From: Streptococcus parasanguinis
GTDB lineage: Bacteria > Bacillota > Bacilli > Lactobacillales > Streptococcaceae
Direction: 5' to 3'
Length of the DNA stretch: 64,000 bases
Assembly: GCF_023109675.1 (NCBI RefSeq)
Contig: NZ_JALDUR010000009.1
Coordinates: 1-64,000 of the forward strand
How positions within the stretch are numbered: position 1 is the first letter of the stretch; the number at the start of each line of letters is the position of its first letter. The position numbers were made by a program, and so were the translations under genes. This document shows, piece after piece, positions 18,436 through 27,087 of the stretch. Under the pieces are notes generated by a model, which made no database searches, had not been told where the DNA came from, and was given only the letters and a program-made list of their open reading frames with translations.

Positions 18436-19251
18436 TCAGAATACGCGGTAGACATATGGATTATCCGGTTTTGTAATAGTCTGGCAATCACTAATGTGGA
18501 GGACAGGCAAGCTTTGCTTGAGCTGCTTGTGGTATTCAATGGACAAGGTTCCTTTCGCATGGATCCAAGTGTTGTTTTCGAAATGCTGCGGAGCACCCGT
18601 CGTTAAGAGACCGTAGACTCCGGAATCTGCGATACAGTGGATGATCCCAAAGCGAAAGAGAAATTGGCTATCCTTGTTATTGGGGTCATTGTATACAAAG
18701 CCGATCAGCTCGATTGTCTTTCCTGCAAATTGGTCAGGATAATCATAAATCACTTCCATGACTTCCATGTAATTCTCAGTGGTCACCTGGATCACTTTTT
18801 TATCCACATATTTCTTTGCCGCCTGCTTCATTTCTGACTCATAGGCAGATTTGGTAAAATAGCTACTAGTATCTGGTTTGAGATACTGGGTTGTTGTCCC
18901 TTCGTCCTGCTGGATTTCCTTGGAAGATCCAGCCGCAACTGGGAAGTGGTAGCCTTTGGCAGAAACTGTTTGGGAATCCAGTGTCACTGTAGGGAAAAAT
19001 AGCCCGACAAACAAAGGAATACAGAGCAAGAAAATACTCGCCACTTTTGCCCAGAAGCCAGAGAGATGACTGTGGATCTTCATCTGCTTGACCCAGATGA
19101 TCAGCTGCACAAGAGCTAAAACAAAGGACAAGAACATGGAAATATAAGCCAAGTAAGAATAGTGTAAGTTGATGTATTGATTGAGCTTACCAGATAATTG
19201 TAGGTACATGGTGAGCTCAAAATAGCCAGCTAATATCAAGAAACGAATCAT
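18436..19251 (-). CDS. DUF1980 / TIGR03943 family membrane protein (YcgQ-like)
   Basis: This 271-residue protein belongs to the family paired with COG0701 permeases, as in Bacillus ycgR-ycgQ. The N-terminal third is membrane-embedded (helices near 1-18, 30-55 and 73-95). The outer C-terminal domain contains the conserved ETIELIGFVYNDPNNKD-like region (here FAGKTIELIGFVYND), FLFRFGIIHCIADSGVYGLL and WIHAKGTLSIEY. The transported substrate is unknown. I chose the ATG at 19251 because it overlaps the permease stop as ATGA; a frame beginning 7 codons earlier lies inside the permease gene. Confidence 0.85.
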   Translation of the reverse strand: MIRFLILAGYFELTMYLQLSGKLNQYINLHYSYLAYISMFLSFVLALVQLIIWVKQMKIHSHLSGFWAKVASIFLLCIPLFVGLFFPTVTLDSQTVSAKGYHFPVAAGSSKEIQQDEGTTTQYLKPDTSSYFTKSAYESEMKQAAKKYVDKKVIQVTTENYMEVMEVIYDYPDQFAGKTIELIGFVYNDPNNKDSQFLFRFGIIHCIADSGVYGLLTTGAPQHFENNTWIHAKGTLSIEYHKQLKQSLPVLHISDCQTITKPDNPYVYRVF

Positions 19252-20153
19252 AGCACTACCCCCACAAACCAAGCATAAAGGAGCACGACTCCACTCACAA
19301 TTCCGATAAATTGCCAGATAAAACGGGTCTTGAGATAATTTTTCATCATGAGGAGATTTTTGACATCAAGCATAGGCCCAATCACCAGAAAGGCAAGAAC
19401 AGGCGCTACTCCAAAACTTGTTAGAAGAGAGGATCCAACAAAGGCGTCCGCCTCGCTACAAAGTGAGAGGAGAAAGGATAAGACCATGAGAAGGAGAATA
19501 GCAATAACCGGTGTCGCACTGATCGAAGTGAGGATCCGTGTTGGGACATAGACTTGGACGATGCTGGCAAAGAGACAACCAAATACCAAGTAGCGTCCCG
19601 TATCAAAGAATTCATCAATGGCTTGCACTAAGACTTGGAAAAGCTTTTGACCTTTGCTCAAGTCCCTAAAATCATGTTCATGTACAGCCTTACGATGTTC
19701 TTTTTGGATCGAATCTGTCTGAATAAAACCAAGAAAGATTCCTAGCACTGTTGCGACCAGTAGGGAACCAAGGGCGCGGTAGAGGGCCATCTTGACAGAA
19801 TTCCCAAAGGCTGAGTAGGTCGCAAAGAGAACGATAGGATTGATGACCGGTGCTGTCACCAGAAAGGGAACAGCAGTATAACTTGGAACTTTCTTTTCTA
19901 GAAAGCGATTGATAATGGGGACAATTCCACATTCACAGGAAGGAAAGATAAAGCCGATAAAGGTCCCAAAGAAGATCCGCCCAAATTTATTCTTGGGAAG
20001 AAAGCGGTAGACCCTCTCGGGGGTGATATAGACCTCAATAATCCCTGAAATGATACTTCCGATTAGGACAAACGGTAGGGCTTCGATAATAATCGAGAGA
20101 AAAATAGCCCCAGCCTGCAAGACGCTAGAGGGAAGGTGTTGAAAGAATGTCAT
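19248..20153 (-). CDS. COG0701 permease (YcgR / DUF318 type)
   Basis: This is a 301-residue permease with about eight transmembrane helices. The family mark is the cysteine motif FIFPSCECGIVPIINRFL near residue 75, followed by PFLVTAPVINPIVLFATYSAF, and a second half with SEADAFVGSSLL. Related permeases have been linked to metal or arsenic handling, but the substrate here is unknown. Its ATG overlaps the stop of a 49-codon gene upstream (TAATG) and its stop overlaps the DUF1980 gene (ATGA), so the three are tightly coupled. Confidence 0.88.
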   Translation of the reverse strand: MTFFQHLPSSVLQAGAIFLSIIIEALPFVLIGSIISGIIEVYITPERVYRFLPKNKFGRIFFGTFIGFIFPSCECGIVPIINRFLEKKVPSYTAVPFLVTAPVINPIVLFATYSAFGNSVKMALYRALGSLLVATVLGIFLGFIQTDSIQKEHRKAVHEHDFRDLSKGQKLFQVLVQAIDEFFDTGRYLVFGCLFASIVQVYVPTRILTSISATPVIAILLLMVLSFLLSLCSEADAFVGSSLLTSFGVAPVLAFLVIGPMLDVKNLLMMKNYLKTRFIWQFIGIVSGVVLLYAWFVGVVL

Positions 20154-20302
20154 TACTTAACCTTCTTTGCTTCTTTAGTTGTAGCAGTTTCTGCCTTCTT
20201 TTTTTCTTCAGGAAATTCTACTTTCTTTTCTACATCCGGAAAACTCGCAAAATTTTCAAACATTTTATCAAGATCATCTGTTTTTGAGAATTTAATAGCC
20301 AT
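20153..20302 (-). CDS. Small conserved-looking protein, 49 residues
   Basis: This is a short gene with strong support: a near-perfect AAGGAGG ribosome binding site (20310-20316), an extended -10 promoter (20330-20338), and a stop that overlaps the permease ATG as TAATG. The product begins MAIKFSKTDDLDKMFENFAS, then FPDVEKKVEF, and ends in a lysine/glutamate/alanine-rich tail. It has no membrane segment or signal. I recall short streptococcal proteins of this kind (annotated SPJ_0845 family) but cannot confirm the match. It is the promoter-proximal gene of the permease unit, so it may be a regulator or accessory peptide. Confidence 0.75.
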   Translation of the reverse strand: MAIKFSKTDDLDKMFENFASFPDVEKKVEFPEEKKKAETATTKEAKKVK

Positions 20303-20329
20303 TGTTGGGCCTCCTTTTTATTTTCTTTC

Positions 20330-20338
20330 ATTATAACA
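20330..20338 (-). promoter_or_regulatory. Promoter of the small protein / permease / DUF1980 unit
   Basis: The minus strand reads TGTTATAAT, an extended -10, 27 bases before the small gene's start. It is divergent from tex. Confidence 0.6.
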
Positions 20339-20463
20339 AAAAGGAAAGAGCAAGGGGGAAATGGAGCATAAAAGGAAAGAACCATAGGGTCAAAATTATT
20401 CTCTGAAAAATCCCTGAAACAGAGACCAGAACAGGCGCTCTCACCCTTGATGGCAGCAAAATA

Positions 20464-20472
20464 TGCTATAAT
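20464..20472 (+). promoter_or_regulatory. tex extended -10, 7 bases from the start codon
   Basis: TGCTATAAT is a perfect extended -10. Its last base is only 7 bases before the tex ATG, so the transcript should begin at or next to the start codon. Confidence 0.6.
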
Positions 20473-20479
20473 AGAGGCT

Positions 20480-22606
20480 ATGGATAAATATGAAAAAATA
20501 GCCCAAAAATTGGGTGTTAGCTTAAAACAAATCGATACCGTATTGAGTCTGACCGCAGAAGGCTCAACTATTCCTTTCATTGCCCGCTATCGAAAAGATA
20601 TGACGGGAAATTTAGATGAAGTAGCGATCAAGGCCATTATTGACCGGGACAAATCCTTAACGACTCTAGCCGAACGAAAGGAAACTGTCCTTGCTAAGAT
20701 TGAGGAACAGGGCAAACTGACAGAGGCGCTCAAGCAGGCTATTGAGGCTGCTGAAAAATTAGCGGATGTCGAAGAGCTCTATCTCCCATATAAGGAAAAA
20801 CGGCGGACCAAGGCGACGATTGCACGAGAAGCAGGACTTTTCCCCTTGGCACGTCTCATTTTGCAAAATAGTCCAGACTTGGAAGCAGAGGCTCGGAAAT
20901 TTACCTGCGAGGCCTTCCCAACTGAAACCGCAGCATTAGCTGGTGCAGTGGATATTCTGGTAGAGGCTATTTCAGAGGATACCCAATTACGGGCCCTCAC
21001 CTATCAAGAAATTCATGGGCATTCCCTCATGACGTCAACCTTGAAGGATGAAAGCTTAGATCCTAAGAGAACCTTTGAAATCTATTATGATTTTTCTGAG
21101 AAGATCAAGAATATGCAAGGCTACCGGACTCTAGCTCTCAATCGTGGGGAAAAATTGGGCGTTCTCAAAGTCGGATTCGAGCACCAACTGGATCGGATCA
21201 TTCGTATTTTTGAGGCTCGTTTTAAAACGAAAAATGCCTATGTCGATGAGGTTATTCAACAAGCGGTTAAGAAAAAAATCGTTCCTGCGATTGAACGTCG
21301 GATTCGGACAGAGTTAACGGAGGTGGCAGAAGACGGAGCCATTCAATTGTTCTCTGAAAATCTACGGAATCTATTGCTCATTCCTCCATTAAAAGGGCGC
21401 GTGGTCCTTGGATTTGACCCAGCCTTTCGGACCGGTGCTAAACTAGCCGTTGTCGATGAGACAGGAAAGATGCTTGCCACCCAGGTCATCTATCCAGTTG
21501 CTCCTGCAAAACCAGCTCAGATCGAGCAGGCTAAAAAGGATCTATCCTCCTTGATCAAAGAGTTCGGAATAGAAATTATTGCGATTGGAAATGGAACCGC
21601 CAGCCGTGAAAGTGAGGCCTTTGTCGCAGAGGTGCTTCATGACCATCCAGGAGTTCGCTATGTTATTGTCAATGAAAGCGGAGCCTCTGTCTATTCAGCT
21701 AGTGAGTTGGCCCGTCATGAGTTCCCAGAGCTAACCGTTGAAAAACGCTCGGCCATCTCCATTGCCCGTCGCTTGCAAGATCCGCTAGCAGAATTGGTGA
21801 AAATCGATGCCAAATCCATCGGTGTCGGTCAATACCAACACGATGTCAATCAGAAAAAACTGACAGAAAGCTTGGATTTCGTGGTAGATACTGTCGTCAA
21901 CCAAGTTGGGGTCAATATCAATACGGCTAGTCCCTCTCTCTTAGCCCATGTAGCAGGACTCAATAAAACCATCTCTGAAAATATTGTGAAATACCGGGAA
22001 GAAGAAGGAATGATTCTTTCACGAGCACAGATTAAAAAAGTCCCTCGTCTCGGCGCCAAGGCTTTCGAGCAAGCGGCTGGATTCTTACGCATTCCTGAAA
22101 GTAAAAATATCTTGGACAATACCGGCGTTCACCCTGAAAGTTACAAGGAAGTTGAAAAACTTTTTCAACTTCTTGAAATTACCGACCTCGATGCATCCGC
22201 TCAGGAAAAATTAAAAGCTGTGAACATAAAGGAGATGTCTACTCAGCTGGATCTGGGACCAGAAACCCTGAAAGATATTATTGCCGATCTCCTAAAACCA
22301 GGTCGCGATTTGCGGGATTCCTTTGATGCACCCGTGCTCCGTCAGGATGTCTTGGATATTAAAGACCTCCATATAGGCCAAAAATTAGAAGGGGTTGTGC
22401 GCAATGTGGTTGACTTTGGGGCCTTTGTCGATATTGGCATTCACGAAGATGGCTTGATTCATATCTCCCATATGAGCAAGCAGTTTATCAAGCATCCAAG
22501 CCAGGTCGTATCAGTAGGTGATTTGGTAACCGTCTGGGTGAAGAAGATTGATGTGGAACGCGAAAAAGTCAATCTCAGTTTGGTAGCTCCGAATGAATCT
22601 GACTGA
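20480..22606 (+). CDS. tex: Transcription accessory protein Tex
   Basis: Tex is an RNA-binding factor associated with transcription and stress or virulence gene expression. The 708-residue protein has the Tex N-terminal helical domain ([14 protein letters not shown] onward, with the hallmark [15 protein letters not shown]) and an RNase-H-like YqgF domain near 315-450 ([20 protein letters not shown]). Helix-hairpin-helix repeats follow at about 485-620 ([20 protein letters not shown]). The C-terminal S1 domain is at about 635-705 ([16 protein letters not shown]). A frame beginning 11 codons earlier lies upstream of the promoter and is rejected. The only purine-rich piece before this ATG, GAGG, is 2 bases away. 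The 3' end overlaps sprT by 14 bases. Confidence 0.95.
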   Translation: MDKYEKIAQKLGVSLKQIDTVLSLTAEGSTIPFIARYRKDMTGNLDEVAIKAIIDRDKSLTTLAERKETVLAKIEEQGKLTEALKQAIEAAEKLADVEELYLPYKEKRRTKATIAREAGLFPLARLILQNSPDLEAEARKFTCEAFPTETAALAGAVDILVEAISEDTQLRALTYQEIHGHSLMTSTLKDESLDPKRTFEIYYDFSEKIKNMQGYRTLALNRGEKLGVLKVGFEHQLDRIIRIFEARFKTKNAYVDEVIQQAVKKKIVPAIERRIRTELTEVAEDGAIQLFSENLRNLLLIPPLKGRVVLGFDPAFRTGAKLAVVDETGKMLATQVIYPVAPAKPAQIEQAKKDLSSLIKEFGIEIIAIGNGTASRESEAFVAEVLHDHPGVRYVIVNESGASVYSASELARHEFPELTVEKRSAISIARRLQDPLAELVKIDAKSIGVGQYQHDVNQKKLTESLDFVVDTVVNQVGVNINTASPSLLAHVAGLNKTISENIVKYREEEGMILSRAQIKKVPRLGAKAFEQAAGFLRIPESKNILDNTGVHPESYKEVEKLFQLLEITDLDASAQEKLKAVNIKEMSTQLDLGPETLKDIIADLLKPGRDLRDSFDAPVLRQDVLDIKDLHIGQKLEGVVRNVVDFGAFVDIGIHEDGLIHISHMSKQFIKHPSQVVSVGDLVTVWVKKIDVEREKVNLSLVAPNESD

Positions 22607-23048
22607 GTATGTACGCCAAGTATCCCTAGAAGATTTTGGGAGAGAATTCCGCCATCAAGCAGAGTGGAATTCACGTCTTCAAACTACTGGGGGTCGTTTC
22701 TTTCCCAAAGATCGACACCTTGATTTCAACCCGAAAATATACCAAGCTTTCGGGTTAGAGGTCTTTCGTAAAATCGTCCGTCACGAGCTCTGCCATTACC
22801 ATCTTTACGATCAAGGAAAAGGCTATCGCCACAAAGATCTAGACTTTAAGCAACTTCTCCAGCAAGTGGACGGTCTTCGTTTCACACCTCCTCTACCAGA
22901 TAGAACTGGGCGAGTCAAGCGGATCTATCTCTATCAATGTCCCCATTGTGGCCAAGAGTATAGACGAAAGCGAAAAATCGATCTGAAGAAATATGCCTGC
23001 GGTCGCTGTCACAGCTGCCTGCAATTTCTTGAAATGAGACAAGTGTAA
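22593..23048 (+). CDS. SprT-like zinc metalloprotease-fold protein
   Basis: This is a 151-residue SprT-family protein. The zinc motif HELCH (in [17 protein letters not shown]) is near residue 65. A C-terminal zinc ribbon is formed by CPHCGQEY and [10 protein letters not shown]. The family includes the eukaryotic DNA-protein crosslink protease Spartan; the bacterial role is not settled. Its overlap with tex and lack of a separate promoter make it the second gene of a tex-sprT operon, as in other streptococci. Confidence 0.93.
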   Translation: MNLTEYVRQVSLEDFGREFRHQAEWNSRLQTTGGRFFPKDRHLDFNPKIYQAFGLEVFRKIVRHELCHYHLYDQGKGYRHKDLDFKQLLQQVDGLRFTPPLPDRTGRVKRIYLYQCPHCGQEYRRKRKIDLKKYACGRCHSCLQFLEMRQV

Positions 23049-23122
23049 GAATCAGTCTTTAGGCGGATCTCTTTCCAGTTCGACTCTGCTAAAATAGGTC
23101 TAACTAGAAAGAGGAAAATCAA

Positions 23123-23404
23123 ATGACATCATCATTTTACAAATTAAAACGACATCGCCTGGTTTCAGGTGTGCTAGCTGGCTTAGCTGATAAATTTGGT
23201 CTTAGTGTAACTCTCCTACGCTTCTTGTTTATTCTTTTTACGGTTTCTCATGCCTTTATCGGTGTGATTATCTATTTACTGTTAGATACGACCTTGCCTT
23301 ATAAGGACGAGGAGGAGCAGGAAATGTTTGACTATGGCCCTCGACCTCGTCGAAGAAAAGAGGCCGAACCCATCCATGATCAGAATGATAGTCCATTTTT
23401 CTAA
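23123..23404 (+). CDS. PspC-domain membrane protein
   Basis: This 93-residue protein has the PspC domain (PF04024): the N-terminal signature YKLKRHRLVSGVLAGLADKF, a transmembrane helix near 30-55 (LRFLFILFTVSHAFIGVIIY), and a charged cytoplasmic tail rich in Arg, Glu and Pro. It is related to phage-shock PspC, a membrane stress protein, not to the pneumococcal choline-binding antigen of the same name. TGCTAAAAT at about 23089-23097 is a possible extended -10, and the ribosome binding site is AAAGAGG. It shares a transcript with the next gene. Confidence 0.88.
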   Translation: MTSSFYKLKRHRLVSGVLAGLADKFGLSVTLLRFLFILFTVSHAFIGVIIYLLLDTTLPYKDEEEQEMFDYGPRPRRRKEAEPIHDQNDSPFF

Positions 23405-23416
23405 AAGGAGATTTGA

Positions 23417-23791
23417 GTGAAGCAGAAGTTCTATTCCCTTGCTTTTATTCTATATCTCTTCTTCAGTTTTATAGGACAGTTTTTCATTTTAAATCGTTTT
23501 TTTGGTGAAGGAGTTGGAACAGTTTTGATCGGAATGCTCCTTTTTCCACTGGGCATTTGGAATAGCCTCTTCTACCTCTTGTTTCTGCCAACAGAAATGG
23601 CTAGAAAGCCACAAATTTATCGGTTTTCGATTTTATTTCTTCCGATTTTGTATCTGGTTTTGTCCTTGCTGGGGGGAGGACCTACCACCTTTATGCTAGG
23701 CTTGATCTCATTTCCTTCAAACGCGGTGGTTTATGCAGTCTCTACCGGAATCAAATCTATGATTAAAGATTTTTTGCAAGGCGAAGACTAG
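23417..23791 (+). CDS. Small membrane protein of unknown function
   Basis: This is a 124-residue protein with about four hydrophobic segments (near 8-28, 32-55, 70-88 and 91-112) and short loops; I recognise no family motif. The start is GTG, chosen because AAGGAG at 23405-23410 sits 6 bases before it. It follows the PspC-domain gene after 12 bases and ends before a terminator, so the two form a small operon. A membrane-stress role is inferred from the neighbour only. Confidence 0.7.
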   Translation: MKQKFYSLAFILYLFFSFIGQFFILNRFFGEGVGTVLIGMLLFPLGIWNSLFYLLFLPTEMARKPQIYRFSILFLPILYLVLSLLGGGPTTFMLGLISFPSNAVVYAVSTGIKSMIKDFLQGED

Positions 23792-23821
23792 AGCATTCTT
23801 CATATGTTCCCATCATTTCCT

Positions 23822-23855
23822 AGAGGTTGGAGACCTTTGTCTTGGCCTCTTTTTG
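23822..23855 (+). terminator. Terminator between the PspC-domain unit and hprK
   Basis: AGAGG and CCTCT form an outer stem and GAGAC with GTCTT an inner stem around CTTT, followed by a T run. Confidence 0.6.
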
Positions 23856-23925
23856 CTTGCCTTAAAAAGGAGTTGAAAATGGATCTTTCAAATGACACTT
23901 CAGTCTCTCGTCTGAAGAGAAAATC

Positions 23926-23934
23926 TGCTATAAT
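23926..23934 (+). promoter_or_regulatory. hprK extended -10 promoter
   Basis: TGCTATAAT is a perfect extended -10. It leaves a leader of about 23 bases that contains AAGGGAG before the ATG at 23964. Confidence 0.6.
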
Positions 23935-23963
23935 AGAGAGAGAATTTGAAAAGGGAGAATGAT

Positions 23964-24896
23964 ATGGCAGTTACTGTTCGCGATCTACAGGAAAAGCTTC
24001 GTCTATCGGTTGTTTATGGGGATGATAAACTCTTAAGCAAGGAAATTACGACTGCGGATATTTCACGTCCAGGTCTTGAAATGACGGGCTATTTCGACTA
24101 TTACACACCTGAGCGGATTCAGCTTGTAGGAATGAAAGAATGGTCCTACCTGGTGAAGATGAGCTCTCACAACCGTCATCAGGTCCTGCGCAAGATGTTC
24201 CAGCCAGAGACACCTGTCATCATTGTCGCGCGGAATTTAGAAATTCCAGAAGAAATGTTGCGTGCTGCGGAAGAGAAGCAACTAGCCATTTTAAAGAGCA
24301 ATGTTGCAACGAGTCGTTTATCTGGAGAGCTTTCTAGCTATTTGGATAGTCGGCTAGCAGAACGTACGAGTGTACACGGTGTCTTGATGGATATTTATGG
24401 GATGGGTGTCTTGATTCAAGGAGATAGCGGAATCGGAAAAAGCGAGACAGGTCTGGAACTTGTCAAGCGGGGTCACCGCCTCGTAGCAGATGACCGAGTT
24501 GATATCTATGCGAGAGACGAGATGACCCTTTGGGGAGAGCCAGCTGAAATCCTACGCCACTTACTAGAGATCCGTGGTGTCGGGATTATCGATGTCATGA
24601 GTCTCTACGGCGCCAGTGCTGTCAAGGATTCTTCACAAGTCCAAATCGCCGTTTACTTGGAAAATTATGCTAAGGATCAAGTTTATGATCGTCTTGGTAA
24701 TAATGCAGAAGAGTTGGAAATCGGTGGCGTGACCATTCCTCGGATTCGCATCCCTGTGAAGACTGGTCGGAATATTTCGGTCGTGATCGAAGCCGCAGCG
24801 ATGAATGTTCGGGCCAAAGAAATGGGCTATGATGCTACCAAAACTTTTGAAGAACGTTTGTCCCAGTTGATTAGTCAAAATGAGGTGAAGGAATGA
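23964..24896 (+). CDS. hprK: HPr kinase/phosphorylase
   Basis: This enzyme phosphorylates and dephosphorylates HPr on Ser46 and so controls carbon catabolite repression through CcpA. The 310-residue protein has the Walker A/P-loop [15 protein letters not shown] near residue 152, the HPrK signature [15 protein letters not shown] and the C-terminal [20 protein letters not shown] chose the ATG at 23964 because AAGGGAG is 6 bases before it; an in-frame ATG 6 codons earlier has no site. The stop overlaps lgt as ATGA. Confidence 0.97.
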   Translation: MAVTVRDLQEKLRLSVVYGDDKLLSKEITTADISRPGLEMTGYFDYYTPERIQLVGMKEWSYLVKMSSHNRHQVLRKMFQPETPVIIVARNLEIPEEMLRAAEEKQLAILKSNVATSRLSGELSSYLDSRLAERTSVHGVLMDIYGMGVLIQGDSGIGKSETGLELVKRGHRLVADDRVDIYARDEMTLWGEPAEILRHLLEIRGVGIIDVMSLYGASAVKDSSQVQIAVYLENYAKDQVYDRLGNNAEELEIGGVTIPRIRIPVKTGRNISVVIEAAAMNVRAKEMGYDATKTFEERLSQLISQNEVKE

Positions 24897-25675
24897 ATCC
24901 AGTAGCCCTTCAATTAGGTCCGATCAGTATTCGTTGGTACGCGATTTGTATTGTCTCTGGTTTGATTCTAGCTGTTTATCTTTCTATGAAAGAAGCGCTC
25001 CGTAAAAAAATTGATCCAGATGCTATCATTGATTTCATTTTGATCGCCTTTCCGCTTGCGATTGTGGGGGCTAGACTCTATTACGTTATTTTCGAATGGG
25101 GTTACTATAGCCAGCACCTTGGTGAGATTTTCGCCATCTGGAACGGAGGAATCGCGATTTATGGTGGCCTCTTGACAGGTGCTCTTGTCCTCTATCTATT
25201 CTCTCGTAGACGCTTGATTGAGCCAATTGATTTCTTAGATATTGCGGCCCCAAGCGTCATGATTGCACAGAGTATTGGTCGCTGGGGAAACTTCTTTAAC
25301 CAGGAAGCTTATGGAGCTGCTGTTAAAAGTCTCAACTACCTGCCCTCTTTTATTCGAGATCAAATGTATATAGATGGTAGTTACCGTCAGCCAACGTTCT
25401 TATATGAATCCAGTTGGAATCTGTTAGGATTTCTTTTGATCTTGATTCTTCGGAGGAAGCCCCAATTTTTGCGGCAAGGTGAGATCACAGCCTTTTACCT
25501 TATCTGGTATGGTTTTGGTCGGATGATCATCGAAGGAATGCGGACTGATAGCTTGATGTTTGCGGGCTTACGTGTTTCCCAGTGGTTGTCGATGATCCTG
25601 ATTCTGGTTGGACTCGCCATTATCCTTTACCAACGTCGCAAAAAAGCCCCTTATTATGTAGAAACAAAGGAGTAA
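24893..25675 (+). CDS. lgt: Prolipoprotein diacylglyceryl transferase
   Basis: This membrane enzyme transfers diacylglycerol from phosphatidylglycerol to the lipobox cysteine of prolipoproteins, the first step of lipoprotein maturation. The 260-residue protein has seven predicted membrane segments. Its motifs include the Lgt signature [13 protein letters not shown] near residue 130, the early [14 protein letters not shown], and the C-terminal [10 protein letters not shown] and [13 protein letters not shown]. It is coupled to hprK by ATGA. It would act on the lipoprotein encoded at 6710. Confidence 0.97.
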   Translation: MNPVALQLGPISIRWYAICIVSGLILAVYLSMKEALRKKIDPDAIIDFILIAFPLAIVGARLYYVIFEWGYYSQHLGEIFAIWNGGIAIYGGLLTGALVLYLFSRRRLIEPIDFLDIAAPSVMIAQSIGRWGNFFNQEAYGAAVKSLNYLPSFIRDQMYIDGSYRQPTFLYESSWNLLGFLLILILRRKPQFLRQGEITAFYLIWYGFGRMIIEGMRTDSLMFAGLRVSQWLSMILILVGLAIILYQRRKKAPYYVETKE

Positions 25676-25678
25676 CAT

Positions 25679-26062
25679 ATGTTTATTGAAATTGCCTACA
25701 GCCTCTTAGGCCTTGCCTTAGTAGCGCTTGTCATTTATATGATTTTTTTCCTCTCAAAGATTGGAAAAGTTGTAGATGAGACGCAAAAAACGATCCAAGT
25801 TTTGACATCAGATGTCAATGTTACCTTGCATCAGACCAATGATCTATTGGCAAAAGTCAATGTTTTAACGGATGATTTGAATCAAAAAGTTGCAACGATT
25901 GACCCACTCTTTACAGCCGTAGCGGATCTTTCAGAGTCTGTTTCAGATTTGAATGATCAAGCCCGTCAATTAGGTTCCAAAGCTGTATCAGCTGGTGGAA
26001 AAACAGTGAATGCCTCTATCGGATTAAAAGCGATTAAGATGGCTTCAAAATTATTTAAATAG
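25679..26062 (+). CDS. DUF948 membrane protein
   Basis: This is a 127-residue protein with one N-terminal transmembrane helix (about 3-25) and a long helical cytoplasmic or wall-side part with the DUF948 pattern (KIGKVVDETQKTIQVLTSDV, then TNDLLAKVNVLTDDLN). Function is unknown; members often sit next to YtxH-like genes, as here. It follows lgt after 3 bases in the hprK operon. Confidence 0.85.
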   Translation: MFIEIAYSLLGLALVALVIYMIFFLSKIGKVVDETQKTIQVLTSDVNVTLHQTNDLLAKVNVLTDDLNQKVATIDPLFTAVADLSESVSDLNDQARQLGSKAVSAGGKTVNASIGLKAIKMASKLFK

Positions 26063-26076
26063 AATCGAGGAAGAAT

Positions 26077-26535
26077 ATGGGACGTTTATCTAGTTTATTA
26101 ATTGGTGTGATTTCAGGTGCTTCAGCAGCTTACTATTTATCAACAGAGCAAGGAAAGAAAGTCACTAAAAAGGTGGTGCGCTTCGTAAAAGATTATCAAG
26201 AAGATCCTCAAGAAGTACATGAATCGGTGAAACAAACTGCTAAGGATGTTTCAAAACAAGCAGCCGAAGTGATCCAACAAACCAAAGAAAAAGTTGGTTC
26301 TGGAGAAATTACGACAGGAACTGTTTTGGAATCTGTCAAAGAAAAGACGCAAGATGTGGTTGAAAAATCTCAAGAAGTCTATCACTCATTTAAGGATAAA
26401 CTTCAAAAAGAAAATCTAAGTGGCAATGACTTGGTTCAATCCATTCGCAAACAAACAGAATCTGAAGACATCGTGTTAGAGTTGGATGAAAAAGATTCTG
26501 AAGAAGCAGCTGAAGAAGAAACAAAAGAAGTATAA
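26077..26535 (+). CDS. YtxH-like general-stress-type protein
   Basis: This is a 152-residue YtxH-family protein: a short hydrophobic N-terminus (LIGVISGASAAYYLSTEQGK) that is the family mark, then a long Lys/Glu/Gln-rich helix with repeated KE(K/S)...Q turns, and an acidic C-terminus. Relatives in Bacillus are general stress proteins of unknown mechanism. It is the last gene of hprK-lgt-DUF948-YtxH and is followed by a strong terminator. Confidence 0.82.
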   Translation: MGRLSSLLIGVISGASAAYYLSTEQGKKVTKKVVRFVKDYQEDPQEVHESVKQTAKDVSKQAAEVIQQTKEKVGSGEITTGTVLESVKEKTQDVVEKSQEVYHSFKDKLQKENLSGNDLVQSIRKQTESEDIVLELDEKDSEEAAEEETKEV

Positions 26536-26564
26536 AAAATGAGGCTCACTGAGCCTCATTTTTT
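26534..26564 (+). terminator. Terminator of the hprK operon
   Basis: AAAAAATGAGGCTC pairs with GAGCCTCATTTTTT around a 3-base loop. Confidence 0.9.
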
Positions 26565-26642
26565 TTGGAAGGTAAGATGGAAATTGGCAGTTAAGTTTTG
26601 TCTTCCAACTGTTATTTCAATTAATAAAATTCGAGTAAATAA

Positions 26643-26670
26643 AAAAATCAGGCAAACCTGATTTTTATTT
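26643..26670 (-). terminator. Terminator of the DUF3270 gene
   Basis: AAAAATCAGG pairs with CCTGATTTTT around CAAA, with a T run on the minus strand. It overlaps the last bases of the gene. Confidence 0.75.
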
Positions 26671-26958
26671 TTTTCGTTTATTGTAGTAAATTCGGAACCC
26701 TTGAATACTAGCAAAGCTAGAACCAATCGCTAAAGCAAACGCAAAGAAAGTATTCATTTTTGTTGCTAAAAAGACAAAACTAAATACAACCGTCAACACA
26801 CAGAAAATAGCGATATTTAAAAAATATAGCAATTCACTTAATTGAGGTGCGGGTTCAACTTCAGGAGCATAGTCCTGAATAGGGGTTTCTTGGGTTTGTT
26901 TGGTTAATTCGATATAATCGAATTCTTCTTCATAGTGTCTTAAATTTCTTACGGGCAT
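26665..26958 (-). CDS. DUF3270 family membrane protein
   Basis: This is a 97-residue streptococcal protein that I associate with DUF3270. The N-terminal half is acidic and polar (MPVRNLRHYEEEFDYIEL, then TPIQDYAPEVEP). Two transmembrane helices follow (about 43-64 and 68-87), ending in a basic tail. Function unknown. A GGAG-type site (AGGAGAGAG on the minus strand) precedes the start. It is a single gene convergent with YtxH. Confidence 0.78.
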   Translation of the reverse strand: MPVRNLRHYEEEFDYIELTKQTQETPIQDYAPEVEPAPQLSELLYFLNIAIFCVLTVVFSFVFLATKMNTFFAFALAIGSSFASIQGFRIYYNKRKK

Positions 26959-27072
26959 TTTCTCTCTCCTAACAGTACTCTATTATTCTATCATGAATTC
27001 AGGTATATAAATGTTACAAAAATGTTACAAATTTTACAAAATGAATAAATTTTTCTAGAATATCGGAATTTT

Positions 27073-27081
27073 TGTTATAAT
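27073..27081 (+). promoter_or_regulatory. trhP1 extended -10, 6 bases from the start codon
   Basis: TGTTATAAT is a perfect extended -10 whose last base is 6 bases before the ATG. There is no ribosome binding site. The mRNA is predicted to start at the ATG. Confidence 0.65.
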
Positions 27082-27087
27082 GGTTCT

